Of a DNA stretch of 64,000 bases, positions 12,030-25,401 are shown one piece after another. How positions within the stretch are numbered: position 1 is the stretch's first letter; each line of letters begins with the position of its first letter. The DNA comes from Viscum album (lineage: Eukaryota > Streptophyta > Magnoliopsida > Santalales > Viscaceae), in assembly GCA_963277665.1 (NCBI GenBank), contig OY728119.1, positions 320,746,206 through 320,810,205 of the forward strand, written 5' to 3'. The position numbers were made by a program, and so were the translations under genes. The notes beneath the pieces are model-generated. The model saw only the letters and a list, made by a program, of their open reading frames with translations, was not told the DNA's origin and ran no database searches.

Positions 12030-15000
12030 TAGATGTGGTACTTATAGACATAGGTTCTAGTCACTTTTTTATTTCCACATCACTTTTTCAGAGATCAGAG
12101 ATTTGATGGAGCTGTTGGATGAATCCTTATGATTAGAGACTTTTACGGGAGAGGATTTGACAGTTAAACGCCTGTGTCAGTAGTGCGATCATACTGTAGT
12201 AGGTGAGAGCTTCACATGGGTTCTCATATTAGAAGAATCAAGGCCTTACAATGTCATCTTGGGTATGGAATAGTTATCCACGTTACATTTTCTTATTGAT
12301 TGTTTTAGGGGCAATGTGTTGTGTGATTGTGAGAATGGGACCATGATTTATTTTATTTGTGAGAAAGAAACAATTCAAGCTCATGATGGACTTTCTCAGA
12401 AGACGGTGCAGCCAATCACTCATCAGTTGGCTAGCTATATCCTCAGATTAGTTGACAGGAGGAGTTCAAGTTATCTTGTATTGGTGGACTAGTATGCTGC
12501 TGTCTTTCCAGAATATGGTCTGAGACTACCACCTCACAAAGTGGTAGAGGTCTACATCGACCTATACCCTGGGGCATCACTGATATAGACACCATCATAT
12601 TTTATGTATCCTGATGATCAACGTGAGTTGAGGGTACAGATGGAGGACTTGTAGGTTAAGGGGTTCATGAGGACCATTGTTTCCCTATGGGCATCGCAAA
12701 TTTTGATTTCGAAGAAGTTAGATGGGAGTTTGATGCTATTCATAAAATATCGATGCCTGAACCAGGTGACCGTGAAGAAAAAATATCCACTACCGAGAAT
12801 TTATGATCTCTTCTATCAGATGATGGGATGTTGGTGGTTTTTAAAGATATAACTCATATCATACTATCATCAGATCAGGGTTTGAGACAGAGATGTACTG
12901 AAGATATCCTTGAAATGGAAATATGGCCTCTACGAGTTCATGGGGATGCCTTTCGGTGTGACCAACACTCCGACAGTGTTCATTGGGATCATGAATAGAA
13001 TCTTCCATCCTTACCTCGATCACTTCATGGTGGTTTTCATTGAAGACATCATGATCTACTCAGCATTGTAGTTAAAGCACGCTACCCATCTAAATATAGT
13101 TCAGCCTACACTCTGAGAGAACCGATATTATGAAAATCTCTCTAAGTGTCAGTTCTAGAAACGAGAAGTGAAATTTCTAGGACACAATATTGTGGAGGCT
13201 ATATTTGCGGTGGATATTTCAATGATAGAGGAAATTATTTATTGGGATCCTGCTTGATGTTTGACTAAGGAGCGGAGTTTCTTGGGGATGGTTGGGCACT
13301 ACTAGAGATTTGTACATGATTTTTCTTGAGTAGAAGAACCCTTGTCATCATTGAATAAGAATAGGAAACCTTTCTTGTGGAAAGAGAGATACCATCAGAT
13401 TTTCCAGGAGCAGAGGCGAATATTGACGAGTTCCCCTATCTTGAGTCTACCAGATGAGGGATTTGGATATATAGTCTACTACGACAAATGATGGACCTAA
13501 ACGAGATGTGTCCAGATATCGAAGAAATTAGCGATTTCCTATATATCACAATAGCTGAGGATGCATGAGGAGAACAATTCTACCCATGTCCTGGAATTAT
13601 TGGCATTGGTCCATTCCTTGAAGTTGTGCAACACTACAAGATTGGTTAATAGTTTATCATCTACTGTGGTCACAAGAGTCCCAGGTATATATTCTCATAG
13701 AAGGTATTGATCCTGAGAAAATTGAGATGTATAGAGTTCCTCTAGGAGTATGGCTTTGAGATAGCATGGAATCCTGAGAAAGGGAATGTGGTAGCAGACA
13801 CACTCAACAAGAGGTCTGTGTTGTAGTTTTTTAGTGAGGCAAAATAACAACTAGCCACGTTGCAGTTATACTTCATGGATATTGATTGAACAACATAACT
13901 CCATCACATTACTATCAGACTCTCTCCTTCTGTGAGTACATGAGGAATCGCATGGGGATGTTGACTATGAAACCCAACGTACTCAGATATCCTTAGGACT
14001 GTATCGTGAAAGATTTTCTGAAGGTGGGGAGCACATCATCTTTTTTAAAGGACGTACCATCGTACTAGTGATGCTATAAGAGGAGGTTTGCAGTGAGTTT
14101 GAACATCACCTCTTGTGGCACATACTGGTGTGGAGAAGATGTACTAGGACCTTCAGCATCAATACTAATGGCTAAGGATGGAGAAAATTGTGGAAGATTT
14201 TTTTTCCACGATGCCTCACTTTCCAAAAAGTAAAGGATGAGCCCCAAGTTTTAATAGGCTTGACTTATCCACTTGAGGTGATAGAGTAGAATTGGGATAT
14301 AATATCTATGCACATATTGACAGGGCTACCAAGTATGTCCATGTCCACAATCCCATCGAGGTTATCATTGACTGAATCACAATGTCAGGCCTATTCTTAT
14401 CCATCCGAGAGCAGGGATCGGTAGAGGGATTGAGACACCACTATAAACAAGAGATTTTACAACTTCACATGGTTCAATCAATGATAGTATCAGATTATGA
14501 TGCTATTTTTACAACTCGGTTGTGTATTGAATTATATGTGGAATTTGAGACTCAGCTATGCTTGATCACTGCCTTTCAACCTCAGACAGATAGTCAGAAA
14601 GAGTGAAAAATACATACACTTGAGGATAGGCATCATGCTTGCGTCTAGGAGTTTGGCTGCAGTTAGGAGGACTACATGCCCCTAGTGGAGTTCACATACA
14701 ATAATAGTTAACACTGCACCATTTTTAAGGATACATTTGAGGCGTAGTACAAGAAACTATGTAGATCACTTCTACATTGGATTGACCTAGGGGAGTTAGT
14801 ACTAATGGGTCCTGATATATGATGCAATAAGACTAAGAAGGATTAGATCATCCAGAAGTGGATGAAGACTACAGAGAGACATCAAAAGTCATATTCATAT
14901 AATAGATGGAGGACCATGGAGTTATAGGAGGGAGACCTTGTATTCCTATGGGTCTAACCCCGAAGGGGATTGTTGAGATTTGGCCAGGACAACAAGCTAT

Positions 15001-15350
15001 CTACGAGGATTGTCAGACCTTTTCAGATCCTCAGCCGATTTGGTGAAGTGGTGTATCACCTTGATCTTCCCCACAGATGCACCAAGTTCCTAATATTATC
15101 CATGTGTCATAGCTAATGAGGTACTTCCATGATCCATCACATGTTGTGAACTGGGGTGAGATGTACTTTGATGATGGGGCGATGTTCGCAGACTTCCCGG
15201 TGGAGATAGAGGATCGACAAGAGAGGGTACATTGTGGGAAGTCGATCCCTATGGTGCAAGTTTGGTGTCAGCATGGAATCCTCCAAGAGAATACATGGGA
15301 GTGAGAGGCTCACATATGTGTTCAGTACCCCCATTAGTTTTCCAATATTT
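12030..15350 (+). pseudogene. pol: pol remnant of G1: protease, RT, RNase H, integrase, chromodomain
   Basis: The order is that of Ty3/gypsy. Protease: DIGSSHFFIS near 12050 (usual active site D-S/T-G) and VILGM near 12250. RT: 12500-13260 with VKGFMRTIVS, YRCLNQVTVKKKYPLPRI, YGLYEFMGMPFGVTNTPTVF and FIEDIMIYS; the usual catalytic FIDD is FIED. RNase H: 13330-13810. Integrase: 14130-14990, including TAFQPQTDSQKE near the third catalytic residue. The C-terminus has SHV, then LMRYFHDPSHVV, then a chromodomain-like end, SIPMVQVWCQHG and ENTWE, at 15180-15300. At least a dozen stops and several frameshifts make it dead. The chromodomain end defines it as a chromovirus. Confidence 0.8.
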
Positions 15351-15379
15351 TTTTGTTTCCTTCAGGGAAAAAATCCCTT

Positions 15380-15390
15380 GGTGGAGAAAA
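15380..15390 (+). other. polypurine tract of G1
   Basis: GGTGGAGAAAA stands immediately before TGTAAATACC, the first bases of the 3' LTR. This is the usual position of the plus-strand primer. Confidence 0.75.
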
Positions 15391-15690
15391 TGTAAATACC
15401 TAGAAATTCCATGTAAATTTCTTTTTAACTAAATGGAATTATCATGAATCTCTGAAATTTGATGGCACATGATTCTGAGTCCTAGAGTTACCAAAATTAA
15501 TTTTAGATATTTATTTAAGGTATATTCAATAAACGTGTGAGAGATGATATATAACTTTTAAACAGGTGCTCAGATTAAAAATATGAGGGAACTATTGAAT
15601 TCACATCATTTGGATTCTCTTAACGATAGAGTATCGTTTTTCATAAAATTTTGAATGAAAATGTTAATTTTTTGACATTACAAAAATAAT

Positions 15691-15719
15691 AATAAAATAA
15701 CTCAACGAGTTATTTTATT
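15691..15719. repeat. palindrome in G1 3' LTR U3
   Basis: It has perfect 13-bp arms, AATAAAATAACTC and GAGTTATTTTATT, around AAC. It sits about 300 bp from the LTR start, the same place as in the 5' LTR. Confidence 0.85.
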
Positions 15720-16229
15720 TCATTCTTTTTAACTGATGAGAGATGGTGGTGGGATAACTAGGTTGTCAGACCAATGAATGGTTAGTTACATTTTCTTATG
15801 TAAGTGCACTTTCAGGAGATTATTGGATTCATTAATTGAATTTATTAATGAGCATCATTCATTGTTTGATGAGTTAAACTCATCTCATCACCTATTTAAA
15901 CAAATAATAGGGATGGGTCATGTGCACTCAAGATAGGAAACTATCATGAAGTGAAGACAATGACTCTCTCCAACATAGAGTGGTGCTTCGACACCTTAGA
16001 GGATTCAATCCAGAGATTGATGAACACCAACGAACACAGTATGCACACAGACCAGTCATCAAAATCCATAATGTCTAACAACATGTTCAAGGTAGGGGTT
16101 TTATTCAATTATATTTATTATTATTAAACTTTTGTGGATGATTGAATTACTTCCATGTTATAATGCTATCGTGGAGGGCACGGCCCGAACAAACAAGGCC
16201 CGAACCCTCGGATGATCTCAGTATTTATT

Positions 16230-16925
16230 GCGTTCTTCATGGGAGATCAGAAAATATGGATGTAATGTTAAAAAAAGGTCCCCAAAATTTTGTTTGCCAT
16301 CCGTAGATTCCCATAGGTACATATGTGAAATAAATAAGACCATTGAAACTCCACCGGTGGCATGTGGAAGCATCGTCGACGTGACGACACTGACGACCAG
16401 AGGGGGCAGTGGATGGAAATTGCCGAACCCAAGATGGTGGCGGCACCAAAAATCACCATGAAGGATGAAGAGAGAAGCTGAATAAAACAATCGATGTTGG
16501 TGGTGGGTGACGCTCTGTGGAGTAGGTACGCAGATTCGTGCTATAATAGAGGGAGGACCAGCGGGTTCTGTAGGTGACCAGTCTAGTGGACCAGCTAGGT
16601 GGAGCATCGCCATCTGGTGCCGCTGCATTGAAGGCCATAATGAGCGAGCCTTTCAAGAGGGTAGTTAACCCCCACACCTAGCCAGTGGACCATGTGGTTC
16701 AGTGGCCTGGCAGGCCGCGATCATTCCAGTTGGTCGGGCTGGTCCCACGGCCCATCGGGCCGAGTCCGTGTCCAGCGGGTTGAGGCCACGACCCGACAGG
16801 TCGAACATGAAGCCTAGCCCCCATTGGGATAAGACTAGTCGAACTAGGCCGAGTGTAGCCCCTTCATTATGGGACCAATGGGCCTAGTTGGATCAGTCGG
16901 ACCAGGTCGAACCGGACTCAGAACC
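16230..16925. other. GC-rich block in G1 3' LTR
   Basis: This is the counterpart of 8480-9135. The open frames of up to 136 codons here (16218-16628, minus) are not shared with the 5' LTR copy, so they look like chance frames in GC-rich DNA. Confidence 0.65.
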
Positions 16926-17310
16926 ACTTACAGCAGAATTTCGATTTTAGGGGAATATCTCCAAAAACGGACATCTGTTTGAGGAACCATCTACAGATCT
17001 GAGTCCTTTAAGATGAGGCATTAATTATGATATACTCTAGATGGGTTTCATAGAATGTTTGAGTACCATCGATTTTGATCGGACTTGAATCAAAAAGGAC
17101 CCCAAACACTAAAATGGAAATAACTAATAGACCAGGCATCTGATTGACGTGCTTTCTCTTGCATCGGAAGACATATGACATGGCAGTTCATTGGGGTACT
17201 TCTTCCTAGGACATCGTGGTGGTTGAAATATAGTTGATGGTTTTGGAAAAGATCATTTGGAATCAAGCGTACTGTGTGTGGGAGTCCAGTGGCTAGCTAT
17301 GATGTGAAGA

Positions 17311-17640
17311 AAGACTAGTGATCATGTTGGTGTCAGAACCTAGTGATCCTTTGTGGGTCAGCTCCTTCCAATCATGTGTCAGTCAGCACTGAGTGATCCT
17401 CTATGAGACAGTACCAAACGATCATGTGTGGGTAAGCACCTGGTGATCCACTGTGGGTCAGCACCTTGCGATCCTATGTCAGTTAGCACCAAGCGATATT
17501 GTGTGGGTCAGTACCTAGTGACATTGTGAGGGCCAGCACATAGCGATCTTCCATGGGTCAGCACCTAGAGATCCTTTCTGTTTCACCACATAGCGATACT
17601 ATGTGGGTCAGCACCAAGTGATTCATTGCAAGTCAGCATC
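17311..17640 (+). repeat. 25-bp minisatellite in G1 3' LTR
   Basis: About 13 units with the same 25-bp period as 9536-9860. Example unit: ACCTAGTGATCCTTTGTGGG followed by TCAGC. Confidence 0.85.
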
Positions 17641-18339
17641 TCCAGCTACCTTATGTGGTTTACCAGCAAAATACTTTTGACAGAATAAGATGATCTAGCT
17701 TTATGACTGATCATCATTATTCACGTTCATTATGTTATATACCAAGTTTAAGCTAAATCTTTTTCTTTGTAATTTTTGTTTGAGATTATGAATTGTGTTT
17801 ATTTCCTTGTCAAATTATGAGAGACCTTCAGGGGTCTCAGGGTCCCTAATAAGTATTGTTATCCCCCCCCCCCTGAACGGTCATCACTCGCACCTTGTTT
17901 TTTTATGTTATAGTGAAAGACTGCATCAACTGAGACTCAGGTAGCCCAAACATGAAGGAGTATAGTGGTGACCGGTTGACGTGGAGAGCCGAAGTGACTA
18001 GCTATACCAACCCTTCAGGTATGATCTTTAGTGGGCATCCTTAGAAGTTTTTTTCCTTTTTACCTTTACTTCCATTCCATCTGGGCCTATATTATTGCCC
18101 CTTTTTACATAAAGTACTTTATTCTACACTCAGTGGTTGTTTTTAGTTGTGGTTGTACCCTTATTCTTTTGTTGTGTTATTCTTCTGCACAGTGTTCCCT
18201 GTCTTTGTGTGTACAGGTTTTGAGCCAATTTATTCCATCTTTAGGGATACACATTTCATGTGCTAGTCGCTAACTCATGGCCTGTGAATGGCGGGATTGG
18301 GGTAGTCACAGCACGGGCCCCGGGGGATGGGTCATGACA

Positions 18340-19592
18340 CAACCTCATTCCATATATTATATATGTAGTTATTATTTCCATAAATATTTCCAACCATCTG
18401 ATGTAGTTATGGAAGTATAATTACATGATTGTGTGGATATGGTAAGTTGTACGTACGCATGCATGTTGATATTGGATTTTCATAGGATGGATAAAAGGAG
18501 GAATATGGTTGTCCTATAATAATAATAACATCTCATCTTATAGATAACACTATATTTATTACATTATTATGGAAAAAAAATTGAAATATGATTTATAAGT
18601 ATACAATAAATTGATTGATTTGGTAAAACATATACCTCTTATTCTTTGGACTTTCTTTGGGAATCTAATTAGGGACACTAGGGTGGTATGTTTAAATGAC
18701 TATAACCTCCAAAATGTAGATAATAATTTTGGGAAGAGAATTTTCTGGGAGTTTTCATGCTATAAGGATAAAGGTAGTGTGTGGAAATGAGGGAGGAGGA
18801 TCCCTTTTATAATTAAGGTGAGGGGAACATTTGGAAAATATAAAAAATTATTTTAATATAACTTAATTTTTAATTATAAATTGGTCAATAGTGATTTATT
18901 TCATATATAAGACAAAAATGGTTCAAAATCATATAAAACAATGTTTTTTTTGAAATGTATGTGTCATAATAATAACATATCTTTTTGCATTATCCCTTAG
19001 TTAAACATTTTAACTCTTACTGCAACAACATTGATTTTTAATCATTATGGCCATCAAATTTACTATAAAATTCCAAACAAAACTCAAATGGATCCTAGAT
19101 AACATATATACCATTATTCTAGTTATTGGGCACTATTTTTTATTTTAATGACTTTTATATTATCAAATAAAATATTATTTATTTCAAAGTATCATTTATG
19201 TAAATTTTATAACTATTCAATATTTTTCTTTTTAGAAATTTCCTAATCAGATGATAACTTAGAACGAACACTTCAAATAATTCAAATATATATAAAGGAT
19301 TTATATAAAATTTTTGTATTTCATTTATTATGTTAAATTATATTTATTTTAATGTTATAAATATTATTTATTTGATATTTTTAATAATTGAACAATTACT
19401 GCATCATTATTATGAAAGCCTTTAATTAAAATTTTTCATTTCTAAAAATAAAAGAAATTATCATGGTGAAAATAAATTCATTATATTTAATATTAATATT
19501 AATATTTTAATTTTTTTTATAGCTTTGTATCGAAAATGTCATACTTATTAAAAAACTTTAGTGTGATATTTTAAACTTATATTTAAATAAAA
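18340..19592 (-). repeat. LTR2 of family X, central part
   Basis: It continues LTR2 between G1 and the Helitron. It aligns with LTR1 from about 1110 to 2325: GTTGTACGTACGCATGC at 18445, GGATGGATAAAAGGAGGAA at 18485 (same words at 1239), TATA box at 18801-18813, TTAACTCTTACTG at 19011 (same at 1750), and CAATTACTGCATCATTA at 19394. The match then stops at AAATAAAA, where the Helitron begins. Confidence 0.75.
18801..18813 (-). promoter_or_regulatory. LTR TATA box, LTR2
   Basis: On the minus strand this reads ATTATAAAAGGGA, followed by TCCTCCTCCC. Its position in U3 (about 1.79 kb from the LTR start after removing the Helitron) agrees with the other X LTRs. Confidence 0.65.
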
Positions 19593-19603
19593 CTATTATT
19601 CTT

Positions 19604-19618
19604 CCCATGTGATGCACG
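19604..19618 (-). other. decayed Helitron 3' hairpin
   Basis: On the minus strand this reads CGTGCATCACATGGG. It resembles the CCGTGCAT-GCACGGG hairpin of plant Helitrons, with several C-to-T type changes that weaken the stem. It is placed 11 bp inside the 3' end. Confidence 0.5.
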
Positions 19619-20653
19619 AAACTATAAAATAATTCTTATTATTAACTATAAAATACTATTTATAAAACATAATAGTTCATATTAAAATTGAAAATATTTG
19701 TCCAGCCAACTATATAAAATAAATAATGATGGAACCAATGTTACAAAAAGTCTTAATGCCTATGAATAGGTTTTATAGAAATTGAGGAATACACATGCTA
19801 TGTAGTGAGAGAAGAGCTTCTGAATTATCAAATAGATGAGTTTCTTAATCCTCCATGGGGTACAAGGACACCGTATCTTAGAATAGATTGCAGGCCACCA
19901 GGAATTGACAATCATATTTCTCCATGGTAGGGTGCTTAATGGAATGAATCTCTAACCTTTTATTCACACATATCAATTTATGTTAGCATTGAATTGTCTC
20001 TTTCTCATATCCTCAATAAAATTTTGAAAATAATTTATCGTAAAAGTGAACAACATTAGTATTGTTTTCGATGGGAAACACTAAAACAAAATTTATACCC
20101 CACTCCCAAATCTTTTATTTCTTCTCCCAGTTCTTCAATGTTCAATACTTATGTCCCTTAAATGGTTCTAATTATTATGTTGATTACATGGGATATGAGA
20201 GTAATCCCCCCCAAACATGTCAAATAACTCATTTAATAAGATAATGCTATTTGTAAAAGTTAAAAAGAAATAGTAATGTTGAATGTATTTTAATCACAAT
20301 GTATTAGTATAGGGATAACCTATATAGTATGTATAGATGTGTACACATATATGTTACTATTATGAAAAGTTAATTTTTAATTTTTTTACATTTTTAGGCA
20401 TCATACTTTTTGTATAAGATATGGCTCATAGATCACATGAAAACTGGTAAAAAAGGCACAAAATGGTTGGTATATGGATAATCATTGGGGAATTTAGTCC
20501 GCATATACATAGTATAAGACACATGGTAATATACATGTTATAATTATAAAAACATGTAACCATAAATTAGTAAAATACATTATGTATACCAATCTCCCTG
20601 CTGGTTATTTTTCTTGAAAAGCAATCCATGCATGCAAAAAAGTAGTAGCACGC

Positions 20654-20914
20654 CTCAAGGATCACTCTCAAATAGTCATGTCAAGAAATGTAAGGTTTTA
20701 TGAAATATTGTTTCTTGATCCTCATGTGATTCAGTTAAGGAGTGGAACCATGTTTAATATGAAAGGCTTCCCAAAAATCACACACCATGAAAATCATGTT
20801 GATTTTAAACATGCTGATGAAATCTCAAATGGCCTTGAATTTGAATCACCAAGTACTATCCAGACTTCTCAATCACCAACTCAGTTGTGTGATGTATTTA
20901 ACCATTATTCTTGA
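20654..20914 (+). pseudogene. Ty1/copia integrase C-terminal fragment
   Basis: The frame reads LKDHSQIVMSRNVRFYE near its start. This corresponds to the copia motif YRLWDPK-KKIVISRDV-F-E that closes the integrase region. Some 60 further codons follow without a recognised domain, then a stop. I did not find the upstream integrase core or the downstream RT, so this is a captured or truncated scrap on the strand opposite to the Helitron. The long surrounding stretches (19630-20640 and 20930-22770) show no other feature I can support. Confidence 0.55.
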
Positions 20915-23900
20915 CACTATCTCACCAACAAACTACCCCTCGTGCTTCTTTTTTTGTGAAAATTCTACAATTTCATCTATCAGAGCATTTTGAAGTTGCA
21001 TGTGCTTCTCAATGTCTTTATGTGTGTAGTAGAATATCCTATTTGAAAAGATATCCACCACCCTACTGGGATATATCTTCAACATTAAAAGATGTTGAAC
21101 TTGGTAAAAATAACATTGTTATTAGATGAATAATCATATGTTTTGACATTTCATAATGTATAATCAAAGATTCTATCTCAAATATAACTAAGAAGTTTTA
21201 TATTATGATATTAGGCCAGGAATCTCGACTCAAAACAATGAATCCATTAATGGATGGATGAAATGAAAACCATAAAGGAGGAATAAGTGAATAACTAATC
21301 CAAAAAAACATCTTAATGGAGGAACATTCTTCCCTCAGAGCTTATTCGAGACATGGACAAACTTCCCACTTTGGCATGTGGTCTTCGTATCCTACCCATG
21401 AACAGTCTCCGCACAAAACTAAATGTAATGCTTAATTTGATTAACAAAATACAATTTTGAAAACATAATCTTTAATAATAGTAATTAATATATTTAAACC
21501 ACAAAAAATTGGTACATATTATGTTACGGAAAATGATGAGATATCACATGATAGAAAATATTTAGATGAATTAATATGGAATAAAAAATTATTTTGTGGA
21601 TTTATAATGGATAATTTAATCACATGATTGAAAATATGCTTAAAATGGATAACTAAAATGATTTTCATTATAATAATTATTGTTGTATTTAATGGATTGC
21701 AACTAAAAATAATACAATAAAAGGGATCGTTAAACAGGCTGAGTTGGGTTGAAGTAAATCGAGGTGAAAGGTAGTATTAGTCAAGCACCTTCCACGAAAT
21801 TGTTTGATCCAAACAGAAAGGGTTCAATATTGGAATCTCATTTATATCATCATATATGTAATGTACTCCCCATCATATCGTCTGTCAATAGTGTTACAGT
21901 TTCATGGACCACCATGCCTAATGATCAATCATTTCAGACCGATTGTTTCACCCAAGGTTCCAAACATGGTCTGTATGTGGATCTGTTGCAATAGATTGAA
22001 CCTGAAGGATTCATCCTGATGTATATCAAGAGATTCATAAGTGAGATACAACTTCAATAAGAGGTCTTTCAATGTTATGAAATATGGGAATATCTTCAAC
22101 AAAATTAATTGCAAGGACTCTTTTGTACATGTAAATATTATCACTTATAAATGTATATTTCCCATGATTATGTAATGGTTCTACAGTTTTAAATGTTTTG
22201 TAATCAGATCCCATAAATTTTCTTTATGATAAACAAAAAACATAAATTATTTTTAGACAAAGTACATAATCCTCTTTTCAAATAAATTAATCACAGGTGA
22301 TATATTGTACAAGTAGAATAAAAAATAATAGTGAAAATAAAACAATCCATTGGCCATGCATTCAACCACTTCTTCTCTATTCCATGAAGTTGTATATTCC
22401 ATAAAACTAGTTAGAGTAAACACTTTCACATTGTATTGAGCTACTAAATAGTGCATTAATATTGTGTATTGAATATATTTAAACCCAATATTTGTATTGT
22501 AAATAGAAGTAAATGTGTACTAAAAATATGAAGATAGTTAAGACATTATAAATTATAATGTATAACAACATTGTACCAGTTTTCTGAATGTTAAACATCA
22601 AAATCATCCAACACAAGATAAAGATTTATATATATAACAATTGAAAAATATTTGAAATATAATGATTTATAATTTGGTTAAGTTGAAATGAAATAATTCA
22701 AAAATATATGTAGGACATGTCAGATTCATTCAACTGTTATGTACTTGTTCTAGACACCCAACAGTAGTTGTACAATAATAAGTTTCAATAGTAATAAAAT
22801 ACAATTGCTTCCACTTAGAGAGGGTGTATTGAATAATATCTTTGATTAAATACTACAATTTTAGTTGTACTAAAGTATTGTTCATGGAATTGGTACATAC
22901 AGTACATAAAATTAATCCTGAAGATATAATATTATACACTGGAAGAAACATTAAATGAATTGTATATAAGTAAGTACTTTTTAATAATCAATATGAGAAG
23001 AATTTATCGAGAATATGAACATGATGTATCATAATTAATTTATAAATAGTTATCAATAACCACAGTAATGAATTGTTATTTAAATTTCATGTTTGTTATA
23101 ACATTTCAAAGAAACAAATATAAAATGGATAATAATAAGACAACTGTCATCCCCATTACCAGATCTGTGTAAAATCAATTTATGAAATGAACAAGTAATA
23201 ATGTAAGATAAAGACAACAAATGAATACAGCCAAACCAACACCGAAATATGAGTATATATTCATCATGAAGTCTTTGGATAATTCGATTAAAGTCAGTCA
23301 ATGTGAATGTATGGAAATGAATATCAATATTCAAACAGAAAAGAAATCAGAATATATTCCATGGAATTACCTAAACAAAACCAATATAGAGGTTAATTTC
23401 ATTCAAACATATAATATGAAACCAGGCAACAAAAAATGAACTGGATGTAATATACAATTGAAGGAATTATGAAATGAAGCAATGATTTCTATTTTGGAAT
23501 TGGAATGTACCTTTGGTTACACTTGGAGAGGATGTATTGAATATTGCAATTAGAGTCATCAAATTCAGGTTAATGTATGTGGATTATAAAAACTAGAAAA
23601 ATAAATATGAAGATATAATATATAAATTGATTTAAAATTGAAATTAAAGTAGTCAAAGTGAGGCTAAAGGTGTAATAATATACAATTGATGTAAAAAGAT
23701 TAATGAATATAAGAAAGGATTTATGTTTTGGAATAAGAAATTAATCACATACCTAATGTTTGAAGCAGATTCTGGATGGAACATGGGTTGTGATGTAGAG
23801 TTTGAGGAGACAAGGGAATAGGGGTTGAAGACCTTAAGTGTGAAGAAGATGAAAAAAGAAATTACACGATGATTGTAATCCAATACTGTTATACAAATTT

Positions 23901-23986
23901 GTAATTAGAAGAAAATACAATATGCATGAGAGAAACATGAATATTTGTGTATATACTCTTAACTGATTAAAATTAGTTAGTCTTAC

Positions 23987-24155
23987 CTAAACAACAACAT
24001 GTTTTGATTTGGTGGAACAAGAAAGTGATCCCTAAAAAACCATTAGGTGAATTAATAATGACAAACCAAATCAAATATATTCTATTTATATTAAATGGGT
24101 AAAAAAGATATATTATAACAAAAGTATAGAAAATTAATAATCAAAGATACATACG
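23987..24155 (-). pseudogene. exon-intron-exon module copy 1
   Basis: Minus strand: an exon end (reading NILEYV) at 24155, a GTATGT donor, a 123-bp intron ending TTTTTTAG, then a 45-bp exon (24031 down to 23987) followed by GTAAGA. One phase of the 45-bp exon reads DHFLVPPNQNMLLF. The host gene is not recognised. Confidence 0.55.
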
Positions 24156-24596
24156 ACATATTCTAGAATGTTGTAGGTGTAGGCGGATCAGTAAGCAGAG
24201 AACCTAGTTGGGGTCAGGTTCATGGAAGTGGTATATACAAAATAGAAAATTAAACATGTAAAACAGGAAAAAAATGAAAGGTTAATTGATATACAACTGA
24301 ATAGAAATGATAAAAGAAATGAAGAATCAATGATTTATGTTTTGGAGTAGTAAATTAATTTCATACCTAAAGTGTGATGAATGTGCGTAATAGAATAGGT
24401 GTTGCATGCAACTAAAAGCAGCAAGGGAATAGGGGTTTCAGACCTAAAGTGTTATGCATATGAAAACAGATATTAAATTATGCATGTAATCCAAGATTTT
24501 ATAAAACATGGTAATAAAAACTAAATACATTATTCAGGAGAGAAATATGATTATTTCTGCATTTAGTTATAACTGAATAAATTTAGTTAGTCTTAT

Positions 24597-24766
24597 CTAA
24601 ACAACAACATGCTTTGATATAGAATAATACCAAAGTGATCCCTAAAAAACCAATAACTGAATAAATAATGACATAATGAATTGAATATGTTACATTATTA
24701 TGAAATAGGTAAAAGTATGTATTGTAACAATAGTGTAAAAAATATACATAAGCAAAGATACATACG
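24597..24766 (-). pseudogene. exon-intron-exon module copy 2
   Basis: Same layout as copies 1 and 3: exon end reading SFTIPEY, donor GTATGT at 24765, a 124-bp intron, then a 45-bp exon (24641 down to 24597). The second donor has changed from GTAAGA to ATAAGA. Confidence 0.55.
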
Positions 24767-25401
24767 TCATATTCTGGAATGGTGAAGGAGGAGGAAAACC
24801 ATGTTGGAGTTAGGTTCCAGGAAGTGGTGTATACAAAATAGAAAATTAAATATGAAGCTATAAAATCATACACCATTAAGTAACCATTAAATTAATTTAA
24901 TGCATATTCAAAAATTCTTATTCAAAAAAACATTAAAACATTCATTCAGAATGTGAATATGATAAATCATTATTAATGTGTAATGATTTGTAAATAACTT
25001 TAGGGAACCATAGTTATTTTAATTCTATGTCTATCATAACATTTCAAATAATCCAAATAAAAATGAATAACAATAAGACATCACCACTTCAGAATTCAAA
25101 AAATTTGATCATCCCCATCACATGATAATTGTAAAATCAGTTGGAGAAACAAACGAATACAAATATAATATAAAACCATCAAATGAATACAGCCAAACCA
25201 ACACAAAAGATGAGAATGTATTCATCATAGAGACATACAACAATTAAAAAATCATTCCACATGGATGTATTGCATCATATGTCAATTTACAGAACAAAAA
25301 ATAAATCATAATATTCTTTATGGAATAACCTAACACTAAATACAACTGAAGATTCTATTTTGTGCATTTACTTGTAACTGAATAAAATCAGTTAGTCTAA
25401 C

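Larger units (their letters stand above)
7633..18339 (+). mobile_element. G1: Tekay/Del-like Ty3 chromovirus inserted in LTR2
   Basis: This is a full-length but decayed LTR retrotransposon of about 10.7 kb: 5' LTR 7633-10547, PBS 10551-10562, gag, protease, RT-RNase H, integrase and chromodomain in that order, polypurine tract 15380-15390, 3' LTR 15391-18339. The flanks 7600-7632 and 18340-18400 join into a continuous match with LTR1 around 1080-1160, which shows it landed inside LTR2. No 5-bp target duplication can be read now (TATAA against CAACC). The two LTRs are strongly diverged, so the insertion is old. Clade placement rests on the chromodomain and on pol C-terminal wording shared with G2, in which HVS is followed by RYIPDP-H. 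Confidence 0.85.
15391..18339 (+). repeat. 3' LTR of G1
   Basis: It runs from TGTAAATACC to GGTCATGACA, so the canonical TG...CA ends survive. The order of landmarks matches the 5' LTR: palindrome 15691-15719, CTATTTAAA at 15891-15899, GC-rich block 16230-16925, 25-bp minisatellite 17311-17640. The last 50 bases, read in reverse (GGGGCCCGTGCTGTGACTAC), match the LTR ends of G2 at 45506 and 63907, which places G1 and G2 in one lineage. Confidence 0.85.

Noticed and set aside
16218..16628. 136-codon minus-strand frame in the G1 3' LTR
   Set aside because: The equivalent place in the 5' LTR does not keep the frame, and several other frames overlap it in the same GC-rich block.
22253..22456. Small frames in the Helitron and in AT-rich LTR DNA (60-100 codons)
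   Set aside because: These are low-complexity, hydrophobic or Lys/Asn/Ile-rich translations expected from AT-rich DNA, with no motif and no repeat-copy conservation.
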